Assembly: GCA_025558075.1 (NCBI GenBank) | Contig: JAHLKF010000005.1 | Span: 496,001 to 560,000, forward strand | Length of the DNA: 64,000 nt | Source: Gaertneriomyces semiglobifer | Lineage: Eukaryota > Chytridiomycota > Chytridiomycetes > Spizellomycetales > Spizellomycetaceae | Direction: 5' to 3' | In this document: positions 1-12,400 of the stretch, piece by piece | How the letters are laid out: each line of letters opens with the position of its first letter | Position numbering within the stretch: position 1 is the first letter of the stretch | The notes under the pieces: model-generated | Seen by the model: only the letters and a program-made list of their open reading frames with translations | Told to the model about the DNA's origin: nothing | The model's database searches: none | Made by a program: the position numbers and the translations under genes

Positions 1-400
1 CGTCTACACAAGCAGCTCATGAACATTGCGACAGGACAAGCTTGGATTCAGAAGATGTTCTCACCGTAAAGGTAATCATGCGGCCGATTCTGCGTCACCT
101 TTGTACGTACCACTGTTTGGGAGGCCATCTTGGCAAATACCATACACTGTAATTGGCAAAGCGCCGCAGCCGAGGAAACAGTCCTGCTCACTGACAGACC
201 GCGTTGTCGGAGTATTTTCGTAAGCCAAAATCACGTGATCTGTATATGATGAATGTGGATGGAGCCTTTAACATTTGAGGACAAAACTGCCAGTGTAAAG
301 TACTGAGATACTCGTTGATTATCGTAGTTAATAAGATAGACAAAAGCTCTATAATCTGGCGACTCAGCACACGATGCGACGACGGTGTCAATTGACCTCT
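1..400. other. Left edge, no assigned gene
   Basis: On the + strand an open frame runs from the window edge to a TAA at 67-69 (about 22 codons) and could be the 3' end of a gene lying outside; I do not recognise it. A TCACGTGA palindrome lies near 230-237. The rest reads as the 3' flank of the PA2G4-like gene. Nothing else could be supported. Confidence 0.3.
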
Positions 401-1886
401 TCAAGACATGTCCATCGAGGAATCCGCCTGTATGAACAGTTAGTGCTTGTTCGGTACCGTTAAAGTACGTTCAACTGTCGACCTACCAGTCGGAGTCCTG
501 CAGGCAGTCTGCTTTTGACCGCGCGTTCCTTTCCTTCCAGCACGTCGTTGTATCCTGCAACATCAACAGAATAGTCGGAATGCACGAATCTGAGGCATGA
601 CAGTTAGCTAGAGCGCATGAACTAGACAAACAAGTCGAGCAACTTACGGCAGCGGTAAATCTCCGGCTGTTATTCTCAGAGCTCCACTCTGCATAACGAG
701 TACAGTTGCCATGAATCGCGCGACATATTCGTTGTTCTTCTCCAGCGCAACCAATCTCGGCTTCAAAAGCCCATGGTTGACGCACTCCTGTACACCTAGT
801 CTGTGCTTTGAATCCGTCGAAGCCAATTCACGTAGCGCAAACGGAAAGACCGAGAACCGCTGCGTGGCTTCAGTATACGCAGCACGGGATGCCTTCAACT
901 TCAACGCATACTGTGTGTTCACGTCACGGGTCAACACGTACGGGCGCGGCGTTGGAAGCTCGTTGTAATGCTGAGTTGGCGAGGTGTTACTCGTCAAAAG
1001 AACGTCAATTGTGTATGCTTCGTCCTGACCGATATCGAAAGGCTCAGACTCTGAATCGGAAGATGAATTCGGAATTTCGCGGTCCGTTTCAGGAAGGAAT
1101 CGCTTTATTTGATGTGAGGCAGTGTTCGCGACGGGTGCACAGTTGTACGCCGCGGCCACTTTCGCAATTGCATGGGTAATCTCAGTAGAAGGTCTGCCCG
1201 CTGCCACAAGGCGAGTCGCAACTTGAGCAGCATAGTAAGTGGCGCAAATGACATCGGCAGCTCGTCCAGTGATAGGTGTTTGTGGAGTTGGGTTTAATAC
1301 GGTAGTATGTGCGAGACTGGCGATGTATCCATCAATGTGAACTCCCAAGTCACTGTAATGCACCGATTAATAAACAACGCGGCGCACATGGCCCTACAGC
1401 CTTGAACATACATTTTTACGACATCTCCAGCTTTCAGCAATGTCGTATCATCCTCCAGCGGAGAGAAATTGCATATGACGTTGTCAATTGAGACACAGGT
1501 TGGTCTTGCGATTCCTCGCTCCAACTGGCCCTTTTTGAAAACTCTGCTTGTCTATGTGACAGTAGCCTCGGAGTAAGTACAACGTCCTCATCCAACTTTG
1601 CGCAGGACAGGACGAACCATTTCCATTATCAACTTATCGCCCATTCTGCACAGGTCCACCACGTTACAGCCTATGCGGCACGCTGCTAAGACTTGCTTCA
1701 TCACCTCTAACAGGCAGGTACTCGTGAGCACGGGAAACCTCCTTCTTTGGCGGCCAAGGTCAAAATGGACTTACCATTGGCGATATCGGCAGCGGTACGG
1801 TACTTTGTGATGACATTTGGATCCGAAAAGTCGTTGTCCTGGCCCAGGCGCTCAACGGCCGTCGAGTCTAATTCCATCAAAGACAT
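401..1886 (-). CDS. PA2G4: PA2G4/EBP1-like proliferation-associated protein (methionine-aminopeptidase fold)
   Basis: This is a homologue of PA2G4/EBP1 (fission yeast Cdb4 group), a catalytically inactive relative of type II methionine aminopeptidase that associates with ribosomes. The ATG at 1886 opens a 112-nt exon; the next exon carries GDKLIMEM, and after a further intron comes FKKGQLERGIARPTCVS, the classic family N-terminal block. DLGVHIDGYIASLAHT matches the PA2G4 active-site remnant, and an acidic/serine insert near the middle precedes AYTIDVLL. I read six exons. The last intron starts at GTAGGT, has a CTAAC branch-like site and ends at a CAG, giving a stop at 401-403. If it is not spliced, translation ends at 460. 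Either way the lysine-rich tail of the animal protein is absent. Length is about 380 residues. The gene is divergent from the flagellar gene at 2622. Confidence 0.85.
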
Positions 1887-2621
1887 GGTGCTTTCTCTAT
1901 ACTGTCCCTCTTGTATATAAATTATGGTTGGAAGTCAACAGAAAGTGCTTGCACTGTGAACAATTTGTGGAATGGCCAAAAAAAATCAAAGGGCCTTCGC
2001 GACTTCGAGTCAATTCCAACTTTGACAAAGTCAAACTCGACCAACAAACAACCCGAGAGTTCGAGGCGATGAGCAGTAGCTATCATCGAATGCTGAGAAC
2101 AGATGGAGGCACATAGGGAGTGGAACCTAACTATGACAATGCGGGCTGTTACCATGCTCATGTTGACGTTGGACGAGTAGAGGGCGTGACTCCAAAGGAC
2201 GCGAGTACCTTAGTTAGGCATTTCTTGTCCAGGAATGCTTATGGAGGTGGTGGTTTTTGAGATAAACTTGCACCAAGGGGCACGAAGCAAAGGAAAGCGA
2301 TCGCTATGATCTCCCAGGTAATTGCATTACGGGCGAGATCCCTTGCCGGACGTCGACTAGGATCAGAAACGTGCACCCTTTCCCTTCACACAGTACATGC
2401 TGCGTGAACGCCAAGCTTCACGACTGTTGCAGGTCTGAAAATGCTTGCGTTAATCATCGCTGTTGTCAGTGGCATTATAATTATAACATTCGCAATATCA
2501 TCAGGAGCATTGAGTGTCAATGCTTAAGCGGACTTAGATCTTATGTCAGCAGAATACGCGTAAATTCCAGCGGTTTGAGAGCAGCGTTTGCCGTTCGCAT
2601 GCACTGACGATCACAACTGGA
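1887..2621. promoter_or_regulatory. Divergent intergenic region with a hydrophobic micro-ORF
   Basis: About 735 bp lie between the divergent PA2G4-like and CCDC42-like starts. A TATATAAATTAT stretch is at about 1913-1924, very close to the PA2G4-like start. On the + strand an ATG at 2441 opens a 28-codon ORF ending at 2527 whose product would be almost entirely one hydrophobic helix. No other coding signal was seen. Confidence 0.4.
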
Positions 2622-4406
2622 ATGCAATTTACAGCAAGCGTTCCCGCTGGAGTTTACTCCCGAACAGCAAGCCCTTCAAGGCAGGCCAATGACGGGAACT
2701 CGAACGCGAGTGCTCCGCTGAGCCTGAATGTCGTGGTGGAGCCAACAGCTGCCCTTGAATCCAAAGATGGCGAAACTTTTCTTACTCAGCGAGGTGGGAA
2801 AATGTATGGTCAAGGATTCTAGCCACTCGCAATATTCGTTGATATTAATTTTTCTTGCCTACCACACAGCATCCAGCAGCCTGTTCCAGTGCTACCGAAC
2901 GACGTAAGAACTCCCATTAACCAGCGCTCATAGTCGTCGTCGAAGCAGCTTAGCTACTTTCATAGCATGGCCAGAGTTTGCTACAAGCACGCAATACCTT
3001 GCAGTCAACTTTGCTTTTGCAAAAGAAAAAAGAGATGCAGGCAATTCAGGACCAACTGGATAAGCGACGGGCTGAGTTCGCGAAACGGATGGAAGCATGT
3101 CGCGAGAAGCAGGAAGAGCTTATCGTAAAGGTGCGGCGCTTCTTTGCGTACGCATTCCAAAAATGATGGCCTGGCTCAAATGAGGTATTCCAGCAAAAGC
3201 AAATAAGGGATCGCGTGACAAAGTTTGAAAAGTTTCTCAAAGAAAATGATGCCAAGCGCCAGCGGGCAAATCTGAAGGCACAGACTGAAATTAAGCTCAG
3301 GGAACAGAAGGTACGCTTTTAGTGTCGGGGAGAGAGAGCGTACATTAGTGATGCGTAAACTTGCAGGAGCAAGAGCTCGCCAGCATACAACGACAGTTGC
3401 ATAACGAGCAAATCAAGCATGCGCACATATTGCAGCTCATCAGTGAGTAGCTCTCCCTTTGACTGGCAGCCAAGTCTCGTCATAACCGACCGCAGAAAAG
3501 TACCAGGTCTATGAACAATACTTGCAGTCGGTGGTGGAAATTTTGCCCCCTGAATATTTGGACGTCAATGAACCACATATCAATGACATTCTTATGCGGC
3601 ATAAAACATTGATAGAGACAAATGAAGATCTTATGGGTACAGTTCAACAAAGTCAAGATGAGATTGAGCGCCAGCAAGCAGCATTGGTTGAGCTTGTGAA
3701 AGTAAGTATTGAATCTCGTATTGACATGTCTCAGTCCTTGCTGACCGCCGAGCATTCAAGGAAAAGAACGACTTAATACTAGTGTATAACTCAACATTAG
3801 GAACGCAGCAAAAGCGTCTGGACAGACTCAAACAAGAATGCGCCTTCTTGGAGCAGCGGTTGGAGGAACGCGATAATACTGGAAAAGAACGAGTAAGGGT
3901 GCTTGCCAAATATGCGAGTTGAGAAGTGGTTGCTGACATCGACGTCAGATGCGCATGCTTGGCGAGACAAAGTTGGCTATCAACAACATCTATGACCGAG
4001 TTGGCTTGCGACCCCACAAAATTCAAGCAGCACCCGCTGTTCAACCACCGGTGCTAGGCCGCAAAACCTCAGTCTTACCTGAGGGGGTCCCTCTGGCTCC
4101 CGCTGCGTCACAAGTATCTGTTTCACGCGACTATGCAGATAATTCTGCGAAGGCGCTGAGTGATCGACTTCATGCCATACAGGAACGCGTACTTGACTTG
4201 CAGCGTAAGCCATCCTTAGCAGCGGCTCGCCATCCGTATATGTGTACTGATTTCATAGCGCTATCACGACAGATATCGCCCAGCGAGCGGAGCAATTCGT
4301 TGCACAGGATCGGTCTGAGAAAGCCAAGAAGCAGCAGTCAGTATCGGCTGACGCACCCAATGTCGCTGCAGGGCATGTCCGAGTTTACAGCGTGGTACAA
4401 TCATGA
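2622..4406 (+). CDS. CCDC42/CFAP73-type axonemal coiled-coil protein (DUF4200)
   Basis: About 440 residues, nearly all coiled coil after a low-complexity N-terminus of some 60 residues. The order of blocks is that of CCDC42 and CFAP73 (MIA2, modifier of inner arms): a conserved entry around SLLQARNTLQS, then RRAEFAKRMEACREKQEEL, then VTKFEKFLKENDAKRQRA, then EYLDVNEPHINDILMRH and a glutamate-rich heptad region. Proteins of this family act in flagellar axonemes or sperm flagella, so the organism probably makes motile flagella. I read eight exons with GT-AG introns; the frame continues cleanly across all of them, ending at TGA 4404-4406. Human family members are about 310 residues; the extra length is at both ends. 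I cannot say whether it is CCDC42 or CFAP73 proper. The start at 2622 is the first ATG in frame with the N-terminal exon. Confidence 0.8.
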
Positions 4407-4442
4407 CATTTCAATTCATGCAAATATACAGCAGATGAGATT

Positions 4443-7182
4443 TCATGTAATCTTGCGTTTTTTCTCAATGACGGCGTAAGATTGAATAACATCACCCTCC
4501 TGGAAGTCATTGAATGTGTCAAACGCCATACCACACTCAAGGCCCTTGCCAGCCTCTAAAATGTCCTTCTTGTGATGTTTGAATGTTTTAAGCGAACCAC
4601 CTGCACGTAGGACAGCGGTTACTCTCCTGACTAGAAGCGATCTTTACGTTACAAACCTACCTTCATGAACGGCAGAGCCAGCGCGAATGATGCGTATATG
4701 ATTGTTTCTGAGAACCTTCCCGGTCGTAATACGGCATCCAGCAACGGGCTCCGTCTGCTTTCCCTTCACGTTGATGCGGAATACCTGAAGAATCTCCGCC
4801 TCACCACTGACTTCATGAACGATCTCGGGTGGAAGCAGGTCGCTCAGCATTTCTTTCAACTCATCCAAGAGTTTGTAAATTATTTGATGACTACGCACGT
4901 CGACTCCTTTGGCCTTGGCCACCGATTGGATGCGCTTATCACTGGGAACATTGAACGCTATAATTTTGGCTGTAGGCAGTGTGGGTCAACGCAGGCTCAA
5001 AGCATAGACGACCTGCTGCATTGGCCTTACCATTGGCGGCAGCGGCAAGATCAACATCCGATTCAGTAATTCCGCCTACACCAGTGCTGACAACGTTGAT
5101 GCGCGCTTCGTGACTAGGGAGACCTCGAATAGCATCCTCCAACGCCTCAGCGGAGCCATGCACATCAGCCTTCAATACAATATTCTGTACAAGCTCTTTG
5201 ATCTCCTCTGGCTTTTCACTGTCGGCAGGTACATCAGCTTTGTCTCTTTTGCGCTGTTCGTTCAACTGTTCAATATTGCCTGCCGCTTGCAGGCGTTTTG
5301 CCTTTTCCAACCTGTTCTCCACAATCATCTTAGCGAGCTCCTCCTTTTCAGAGTCCCGCAATTCTCTATCACTGAGATTCGAATACCTCCTGGAGCACCA
5401 TTCAGCCAAGGTCGCATTCAAGTTGCTTTTCGATATTCCAAGCACCTGTTCACCGGCGGCAGGCACATCCTTCCAGCCCATTATCTCGACTGGAACGGAG
5501 GGTCCGGCTTCTTTTACCATCTTTGAGTTTTCATCGTGCATCATACGTACTTTACACCAGGTGTTACCGGAAACCAGGATGCTTCCGGGTTGTACGGTCC
5601 CACGCTTGACCAAAACCGTCGCGACAATACCTCTACCTCGTACGATCTTGGATTCTATCACTGCACCTTCAGCAGCCCCAGTGGCGTCACCGCGAATATC
5701 CATGACCTCAGCTAAGGTAACAATATTCTCTTCCAGCTCGTCCAGTCCTTTTCCTGTCAGCGCGGAAACTTCGACAGCGGGTACGTCACCGCCATACTCT
5801 TCGAGGACCACGTCGTGTTGCAGGAGTCCTTCTTTCACCCGTTTAAGATCCTTCTGTGGTTTATCGCATTTGTTTATGGCCACAATGATAGGCACGCCAG
5901 CGGCCATTGCATGCTTGATGGCCTCTACAGTTTGCGGCATAACACCGTCATCCGCAGCGACAACTAAGACGACAATATCCGTCGTCTTCGCTCCTCGTTG
6001 TCTCATTGCGGAGAAAGCGGCGTGCCCTGGGGTATCCAGAAAGGTCATCCGTTTGCCAGATGGGACCACGACCGAAAAGGCACCAATATGTTGTGTAATA
6101 CCCCCGGCTTCACTAGCTGCCACAGATGTCTTCCTCAAGGCATCAAGAAGCGTGGTTTTACCGTGATCAACATGACCCATGATTGTCACTACCGGTGATC
6201 GGGACGGATGTAGAGACCAGTCCGTGGGCTCGGGTAAGGCTGTAATATCGTAGTCTGGACTGGCAAATACGATTGGATTCATCCCGTACTCCAACACAAT
6301 CAGACTGGCCATTTCGGCGTTCAAAACATGATTTGCATCTGTTTGTTCTAATCCCAGTTGCTTCATCTTCCGGGCGAGACTGTCATAGTTAACCCCAATG
6401 ATCGAACTCAAGTTGACAACACTGATGCCATCTTGCAGGTACACATCTTGCGGTTTTCTGGCTGCTGTCTCCCTTTCTCTCCGTTTTTCTGCCCTTATTG
6501 CTTCCACGGTACTGGACTGCTTCTTCTCCAGAAGCCTCTGCCTTTTCTCGTGGTCACGCTCCTTTCCCTTACCTCGTCGATCTTTACGATGTTCGGAGGC
6601 GGTATCTGCACTGTCAAGCTCTACGGAAAATTCCAAAGCCTGCGGGTTCTCATTTCCGCTGTCTCGCGCGCCCTGTCTATCTGAAAAAGGCACCAGTCTA
6701 TCTCCTGAGAACTGCGGTGCTTTCTTTTGGAACGACTGACGTGGCTCTGCGCGCGGACGGTCAGCGTGTGGCTGCCATGGGTCTCGTGGTTTTGTGGTGG
6801 GTTTCTTGTGCCCATCTGAGTGAGAATGAGGTGTTCTCGGTCCACTACTCTTTAGCGAGCCAACTTTCTCCTTCCCGAATGCACGTGGGAAATGCTCATC
6901 GACTGCTGGTCGTCCCTGCTCTGCACGATGTCCAGCATGTCCGCTAGTCTTCGATTTTGGGCCCCACAAGTTCTTACGGTCTACTGTTCTAGGTTCCTTG
7001 GGCTTATCGCGGAAAGTTTCTGACAGCAACTGAAAGGCGTCAAGCTTCGGAGTATTCTGCCCAATGTGATGCTTTGAGCTGGTGACAAAGCTACACCGCG
7101 GACAGACAGAAGCAGAGCTATCGGCACTCAGCAACCGTTTCGTCGCCGAGGCTCGGCATATCCGTGCTGGTGCTGAGATCAT
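4443..7182 (-). CDS. MTIF2: Mitochondrial translation initiation factor IF-2
   Basis: A GTPase that brings initiator tRNA to the mitochondrial small subunit. The ATG at 7182 begins an Arg/Ser/Ala-rich presequence (MISAPARICRASATKRLL), followed by a long charged linker, the IF2 N-terminal domain (YLQDGISVVNLSSIIGVN), and a G domain with G1 GHVDHGKT, G3 DTPGH and G4 NKCD at roughly residues 330-450. Domain II, a helical segment and domains III-IV follow, ending near SYAVIEKKRKIT. Total is about 880 residues. Two introns lie near the 3' end: 5030-4970 (61 nt) and one from 4660 that ends at 4631 (30 nt) or 4622 (39 nt), very short in either case. Yeast IFM1 is the equivalent. It lies 36 bp from the convergent CCDC42-like gene. 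Long antisense ORFs inside it are shadows. Confidence 0.95.
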
Positions 7183-7373
7183 GCTAAACCGTGCCGCTAG
7201 TAGCAGATGGCTCTGTTGTTGTCAAAGGTGGAACTGCCGGGGAAAATCTAACAAATTCAATCGCTGCGTGTATGACTGTGCCACTCATTAAACAGAATGT
7301 GATATCAATAAGACATTTATATGATGGGTTCGATCCAGAGCCTTACGCAGTCAACAATAGCGTCTAGAACCCA

Positions 7374-8671
7374 CTACTGATCAGTTTCCATCGGCGTGGC
7401 CTCATCGCCCCCCTCAGTAGGCGCCGAGCCAGCGGCAGCAGACCCCGATGCTGCGTTGGAACCTTCCGTTTGAGCAAGCATATCCAGATATCTAAAATAT
7501 CCAAGTGTAAGCGATCTTATGGTCCGATTAGCCTCTCAGCAGCGCCTACCTCTGAAGTGCACCGCCCTCCAGAACCTGGAACTTTGCTCCTTCACCCACA
7601 ATACCCAGTGAACAATTCTCAGCTGTAAGCTCTTTGTCTTGCTGCAGCGTATCCCTTAGCGCTCGAAGGCCGTGAACAATTAGGTCATCCACTGACGCTA
7701 AAAGCAGACAACGTCAGAAGTAGCGCCTTGCAGAATCAAACTTGCGATCCATACCATCCGCAAATTGCTCAAAGTGCCTCTCAAAGTAGGTTTTTGCTGA
7801 CTGTGAACGCGAACCAATTGAAATGGCGTAGTAATCGAAGAAGTTGCCGGAAGGTGCGCACTCATAAAGGTGTGGCCCAGCATCCTGAACAATTCATTTC
7901 GTCAGCTTCGTGGCCAGAAAATGTGTGCCCATTACACTCACATCAAAGCCAGCCACAAGCAAGCCAACCCCGTACGGTCTGCGTCCGTAACGCTGAGTGT
8001 TTATTTGTGCCTCTTCGTGTCGTGCCATTAGCGTTGGCAAGGGAAGTAAAATGCGACTTATCGAAACTCACTGTCGCCAATAGCTGATACAATTCGGAAA
8101 ACGGGTAGTGGCCTGTCATACAACATTCTCGATTTCATTGCTTCCGCTCTCATGAATGTGCTGTCACCAAAGCTCACTAATGGCTAATCACAAAAGTAAG
8201 AATTACCAAGGCCATACCTTAGCACTCTGGCATCTGAAGTAAGCCCAGCAATCGCAATGCCCATGTGGTCATCAATACGAATGAGCTTCTTTTGATACGA
8301 AGCTAGTTCACTAGGAGAGCGCTGTGGAAGCAACACGTTAGCCTTAAGTACTTGCGTTCTTTCCCACAAATCCCCAGGCGCACCTTAAGGGCCAGAATTA
8401 TGGCATGCGTATTGGAACGCAATCCCACGCAAGGAGAGCCCTGCTTGACTGCCTCCATAGCGTACTCTATTTGATGTAAGCGTCCCTAAATCGCAAAGAG
8501 GTCCTCGAATTGAGGTGCCGCTCTGAAGATCACGACAGCGGCAAGCAACACACCTGCGGGGACCATGTGGTAATGTCGTTATCGTATCTGGATTGTTGAC
8601 ATAGTGTTAATTCCACATATAGCACACGCTGCAAAGCAGTAATCGCAGAAAACCCACTGATTGCGAAACAT
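7374..8671 (-). CDS. PSMA1: 20S proteasome subunit alpha type 1
   Basis: One of the seven alpha-ring subunits of the 20S proteasome (yeast Pre5). The start is a 14-nt exon, ATG TTT CGC AAT CA, spliced to TACGATAACGAC to give [16 protein letters not shown], the family N-terminus. Next come [14 protein letters not shown], the Lys-Leu-rich [26 protein letters not shown], the RPLPVFRIV block, [14 protein letters not shown] and [16 protein letters not shown]. The protein ends in a Ser/Gly/Ala- and Glu-rich tail, stop at 7374-7376. Length is about 260 residues, as expected. I count at least seven exons. A GTAAGT donor at about 8763 and an AG immediately before the ATG suggest an intron in the 5' leader. 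The mitochondrial IF-2 gene lies 190 bp downstream in the same orientation. Confidence 0.93.
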
Positions 8672-9460
8672 CTTGACTTCAAGTTACAAATGGAACCTTT
8701 TCTAGGAACAAGCCAACTCAGTTTCAATTCCAAATTCTCTGTCATCAACATGCCGCTCCAACTTACCAGCGCCTTTTGAATGCTTCGTCCTCGCTTGATG
8801 TCCTTCTCGCTCGCAAGATGCTCAGTGGTCGTTGCGTTAAGAGCTGTTGGCAGAATCCAACGCGTCTATGGAGCCAGAATCCCTAGTTAGATTACGGTAA
8901 TTTACGAGGGTTTACGTCAGCCACGGATACGCGCGACTTCTGCCCAAGGCATCCATTAGTTCGAAGTACAGTGACTATGGATGGGTCTTAATTATGGTAG
9001 CCAAGTTCTCAGATAGGCCGTTGACACCTTAACTCCCTGCATTCCTTCCGGGGCCCTCTGTATCATTTGTTTTCAGCGAGCAACATTCTACGACGTTAAT
9101 TGCTTTGTCTGCTTCACCGCAGGGCTATTGTACATTTCTACATTTCAGTTTTCGCGCTCAATGTGAGCAGCCTGTCAGCAGAGCAATTACGAAAGTTGTC
9201 TTTTCAGAGCTGATCACCGTTCCACCACGCCACGTGGAAACGTTCCACGGAAGGAATGCTTCCCACTGGTCGTGGTTCAACACCGGGATCCCCGGCTTGG
9301 GTATAGTTGCTAATACCTTAAGATAACGGTAGCAGATCCCTCAGTCGACAACACCGTCATAATATCCAGCATCAAACAATATGATGTCATGTGAGCTGCT
9401 GCTCGTGCCGTGATCCCGCGCTTAGGCCGCATCCACCTTTTCGGCGACTTCGGCGACCCA
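8672..9460. promoter_or_regulatory. Upstream region of PSMA1, possible 5' leader exon
   Basis: This 790-bp stretch separates PSMA1 from the end of COG1. On the minus strand, 8764-8860 is an open stretch ending at a strong GTAAGT donor (intron from about 8763), and an AG directly precedes the PSMA1 ATG. This is best explained as a leader exon plus leader intron. A CCACGTGG E-box-like palindrome is near 9230. No coding gene was found on either strand. Confidence 0.35.
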
Positions 9461-12400
9461 TCATCGTGTCCGTTTAGCAGAAGAAGGCTTTTTTGCCATG
9501 GTTGGTGATGCCACGTGCGTCAAATCAAGCACACCTGATAGGAAAGATGTGGCGCTAGATAGTAACTCCGACGTTTTCTGCTGAACCTGCCCGTGTGAGA
9601 CCGGTAGCGGCAGACTGGACACGAGCCCAAGAACGCTGGTGCCAGCTCCTCCTGCCGGAGGTTTCTCCTGCCGCTTTGGTTGCCGCTGCTGCCGATTGCT
9701 AAAAAGCTTGATTGATGGCTTCTTGCGCTGAAGCGAGGAAGTCTGTGGAACTTCGGGGAGCATGATTAACGAAGTGCGCCTTTCCATCGAGATTGAATAC
9801 CTCGAATCTACGTTGAGTGGTGAAAAAATTGTTAGAGGAATCGTATGATAAGTTTTGTGATTGATCTGTCCCTACCTGAGTGCCTGTTTCGACCAGCTTG
9901 TCCCACGACGGGAAGCAGCGTGAAGCGTGGCGGGTGCTGGTTGACTGTAGGCAGCAGGACACTCTGCGCGTCACCTGTCCCTGTCTTTCTACTGTGAACA
10001 TAACATCATTATCAGTCACATTATCGCCAGAGTGTTATTTGACTTTCGTTCCCAACCTGGATGGAATTTTCCCTGGAGTGAATCCAAAGGGGCCCAGCCT
10101 TAATGAGGTTCGGGAATAAACTGCCTCGACATTGCCTTCAAGAAGTTCTTGCGTTTGAGGGTAGTCCAAGCGTGCCTTTGCGCAAACCGGCGTAGCAGGT
10201 TCAATATACTGTGATCATCATGCGCGGCAGATAAACTCACCATGGAGATTAACGTTTCGATCAGTTCCGAGTTAATGGGGGCCGGTCGTGGCAACGATTT
10301 GCCGAGAACCCGTAGCAGATAGGAGAAGTCAAATGCAAGTTGCAGTGCGCCTTCCGCTGAAATCGCCTTAGTCTTTAAATCATGGCTAACGAAAGTGGTA
10401 TATGCCGTCAATATCGATTCCGCCGCCCGGCGGCTCAATTTTTCCAATGACATCTGTAGCCCGCCGGTCATGATAGATTTCACTGGAATAAAATAATGAT
10501 TTCATACGTACCTGTGCTAGAGTGAAGGCGGCAACACGGTTCCACTCCGTACAGAGTTCGAACAGCTTCCGAGACACAAATGATGAGGTTCCCATGGGTA
10601 AATTGGCCGCACCTTCTGCGCGTACTGCTTCAAAACTCATCCAATTAGCAACAGCAAATTTAGCAACATGAAGGAATGCGTTAGACGCCTTACTCTCTGA
10701 GCTCTGAGTTGTCCACTCCGTCGATCTCAACTCATCTAAAACGCTAGATTGCAATCGTCTAGATATCAGCTCTATCCAGACCCCGTGAGCAGCATCGTAT
10801 ACTTCCAACAGCTGATGTTGTGCATGAAGTAACTTTGACGCTATTCTCAAGGTTAGCATCATGAATGCTGTCAAAGTTTATGATGATTCTTACCAAGGCT
10901 CTGTTGCAGCGAACGCATCCGCTCGTCTTCTTCCTGAACGTTGACATACGAAGCGTCGAAAATTGAAGATATGCTTCCGTCACGCAGCGTCTCAGATACA
11001 GTTAACGCAATGCGCCCGACCACCAAACACTGATCAACCATTATCGCTGGAGCAATAGGCGTCGGCACAACACAGTCTGAAATGATGTCAATAGCAGCGA
11101 CAATACCTTCCTGCTCCTCTGTTTCGCAGGCCTGTTCCTGCATTTCTCGAAGAACCGCCAGTAGCCCATCACGGTAACTCAGGATAGCTTGTACTAACAG
11201 CCGCTCATACGTGTTCATTAGGAGCCACAGGTCGCTAAACATGTGTCATTATAGGATACCAGAGCGTAAGCGTAATGTTCCATCAATGACGTACTTTGCA
11301 GATTCAATGGAATCGTCCTTCGGTTGAACTTTAAGGCCGTGGCTAATGCGACGCAGCTCTCGCTGCAGGCCATCCAGTGTACTTTTAAACATGTTGTGGA
11401 ATTCTAGAATCATCGGGGTTACAGCAAAGGACGCAGCACCATTGCCTTCTTCCATTGGCACGGGTGCTTCCGGGAAGCGCTTTTCCGTATCCCATATGAA
11501 GCTAGACATGTGACGATCTGCAGAAAAAAATAAAGACAAATACCACAAACTCGGGCTAACGGAATAACTACCTGGAATAGAGTTCTCGGACAGCTTCGCC
11601 AGCTTTGGCTTGAGATATTCACGTGGCTGACAGGAGAGATGCTCTGACACTGATTGGAGCATATTTTCGGCACGCATATTCATGGACTGTCGCGCAATAT
11701 CCTTCCATAAACAAAACGGCCGGCCCAGAAGCCTTCTGCAAAGCTGTTAGAAAATCAGTTACAATGAGTAGAGCAGCGGTAGCGCTGAACTGAAGCACCG
11801 ACCGCATCCCAAGGCTCGGCTTCAGAATGCCGTAGGACAGAGCGTTTGTGATCAACAACAAAGCTTGGGTACTCGGTATTTGACACGAAGCGCACCACTG
11901 TAGACCGTACGCGAGCCAAATCATCTCCTTTCTCAATGGCTTTCAATACAATTTCCACATTGGAACGCAAGAGCCGAGTTACTTCATCCAACCAAGAGCT
12001 AGCACTGCGCTGAACGGCCCCTGGCAGTAATGCTTTGCGCTCGTTGGGTACATGCGGTGCGTGTCTGCGCACTGACAATGGTAAATGTCGAAGGATGATG
12101 TGAATGTTGGTCTTTTCAGAGTACAGTCCAGCAATAGTGCCTCGCATGTTGCCTTCCTGGGTAACTTCGGGTACGTCCAGTACTGCATGCAACACCTTTT
12201 CATACATAGATGGCGTCCCAGTCTTCGGGTCACGCAGGAACAGCGTAGCAAGCGACCGCAAACTGAGCCGCAAATCGTCAAGCGCTTCACATATACTTTC
12301 CCCGATTTTAACAGCATCAGGGTCCAAACTTTCAACAGATATCGCGGCGAGTATGGTTTCCGTGCGAGCATTCAGCAACTTCGTCAATATGTCCTGAATG

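Noticed and set aside
5198..6166. 322-codon + strand ORF inside IF-2
   Set aside because: It lies antisense to the GTPase domain, is Ser/Thr-rich as expected for a shadow, and matches nothing.
7325..7334. GGTTCGATCC, resembling a tRNA T-arm
   Set aside because: Flanking bases do not form a T stem, and no anticodon or acceptor stem can be drawn around it on either strand.
9461..10019. A separate small gene downstream of COG1
   Set aside because: One frame of this stretch contains VLLPTV and PRFTLLPV, which is the COG1 C-terminal motif, and splice sites with matching phases join it to COG1.
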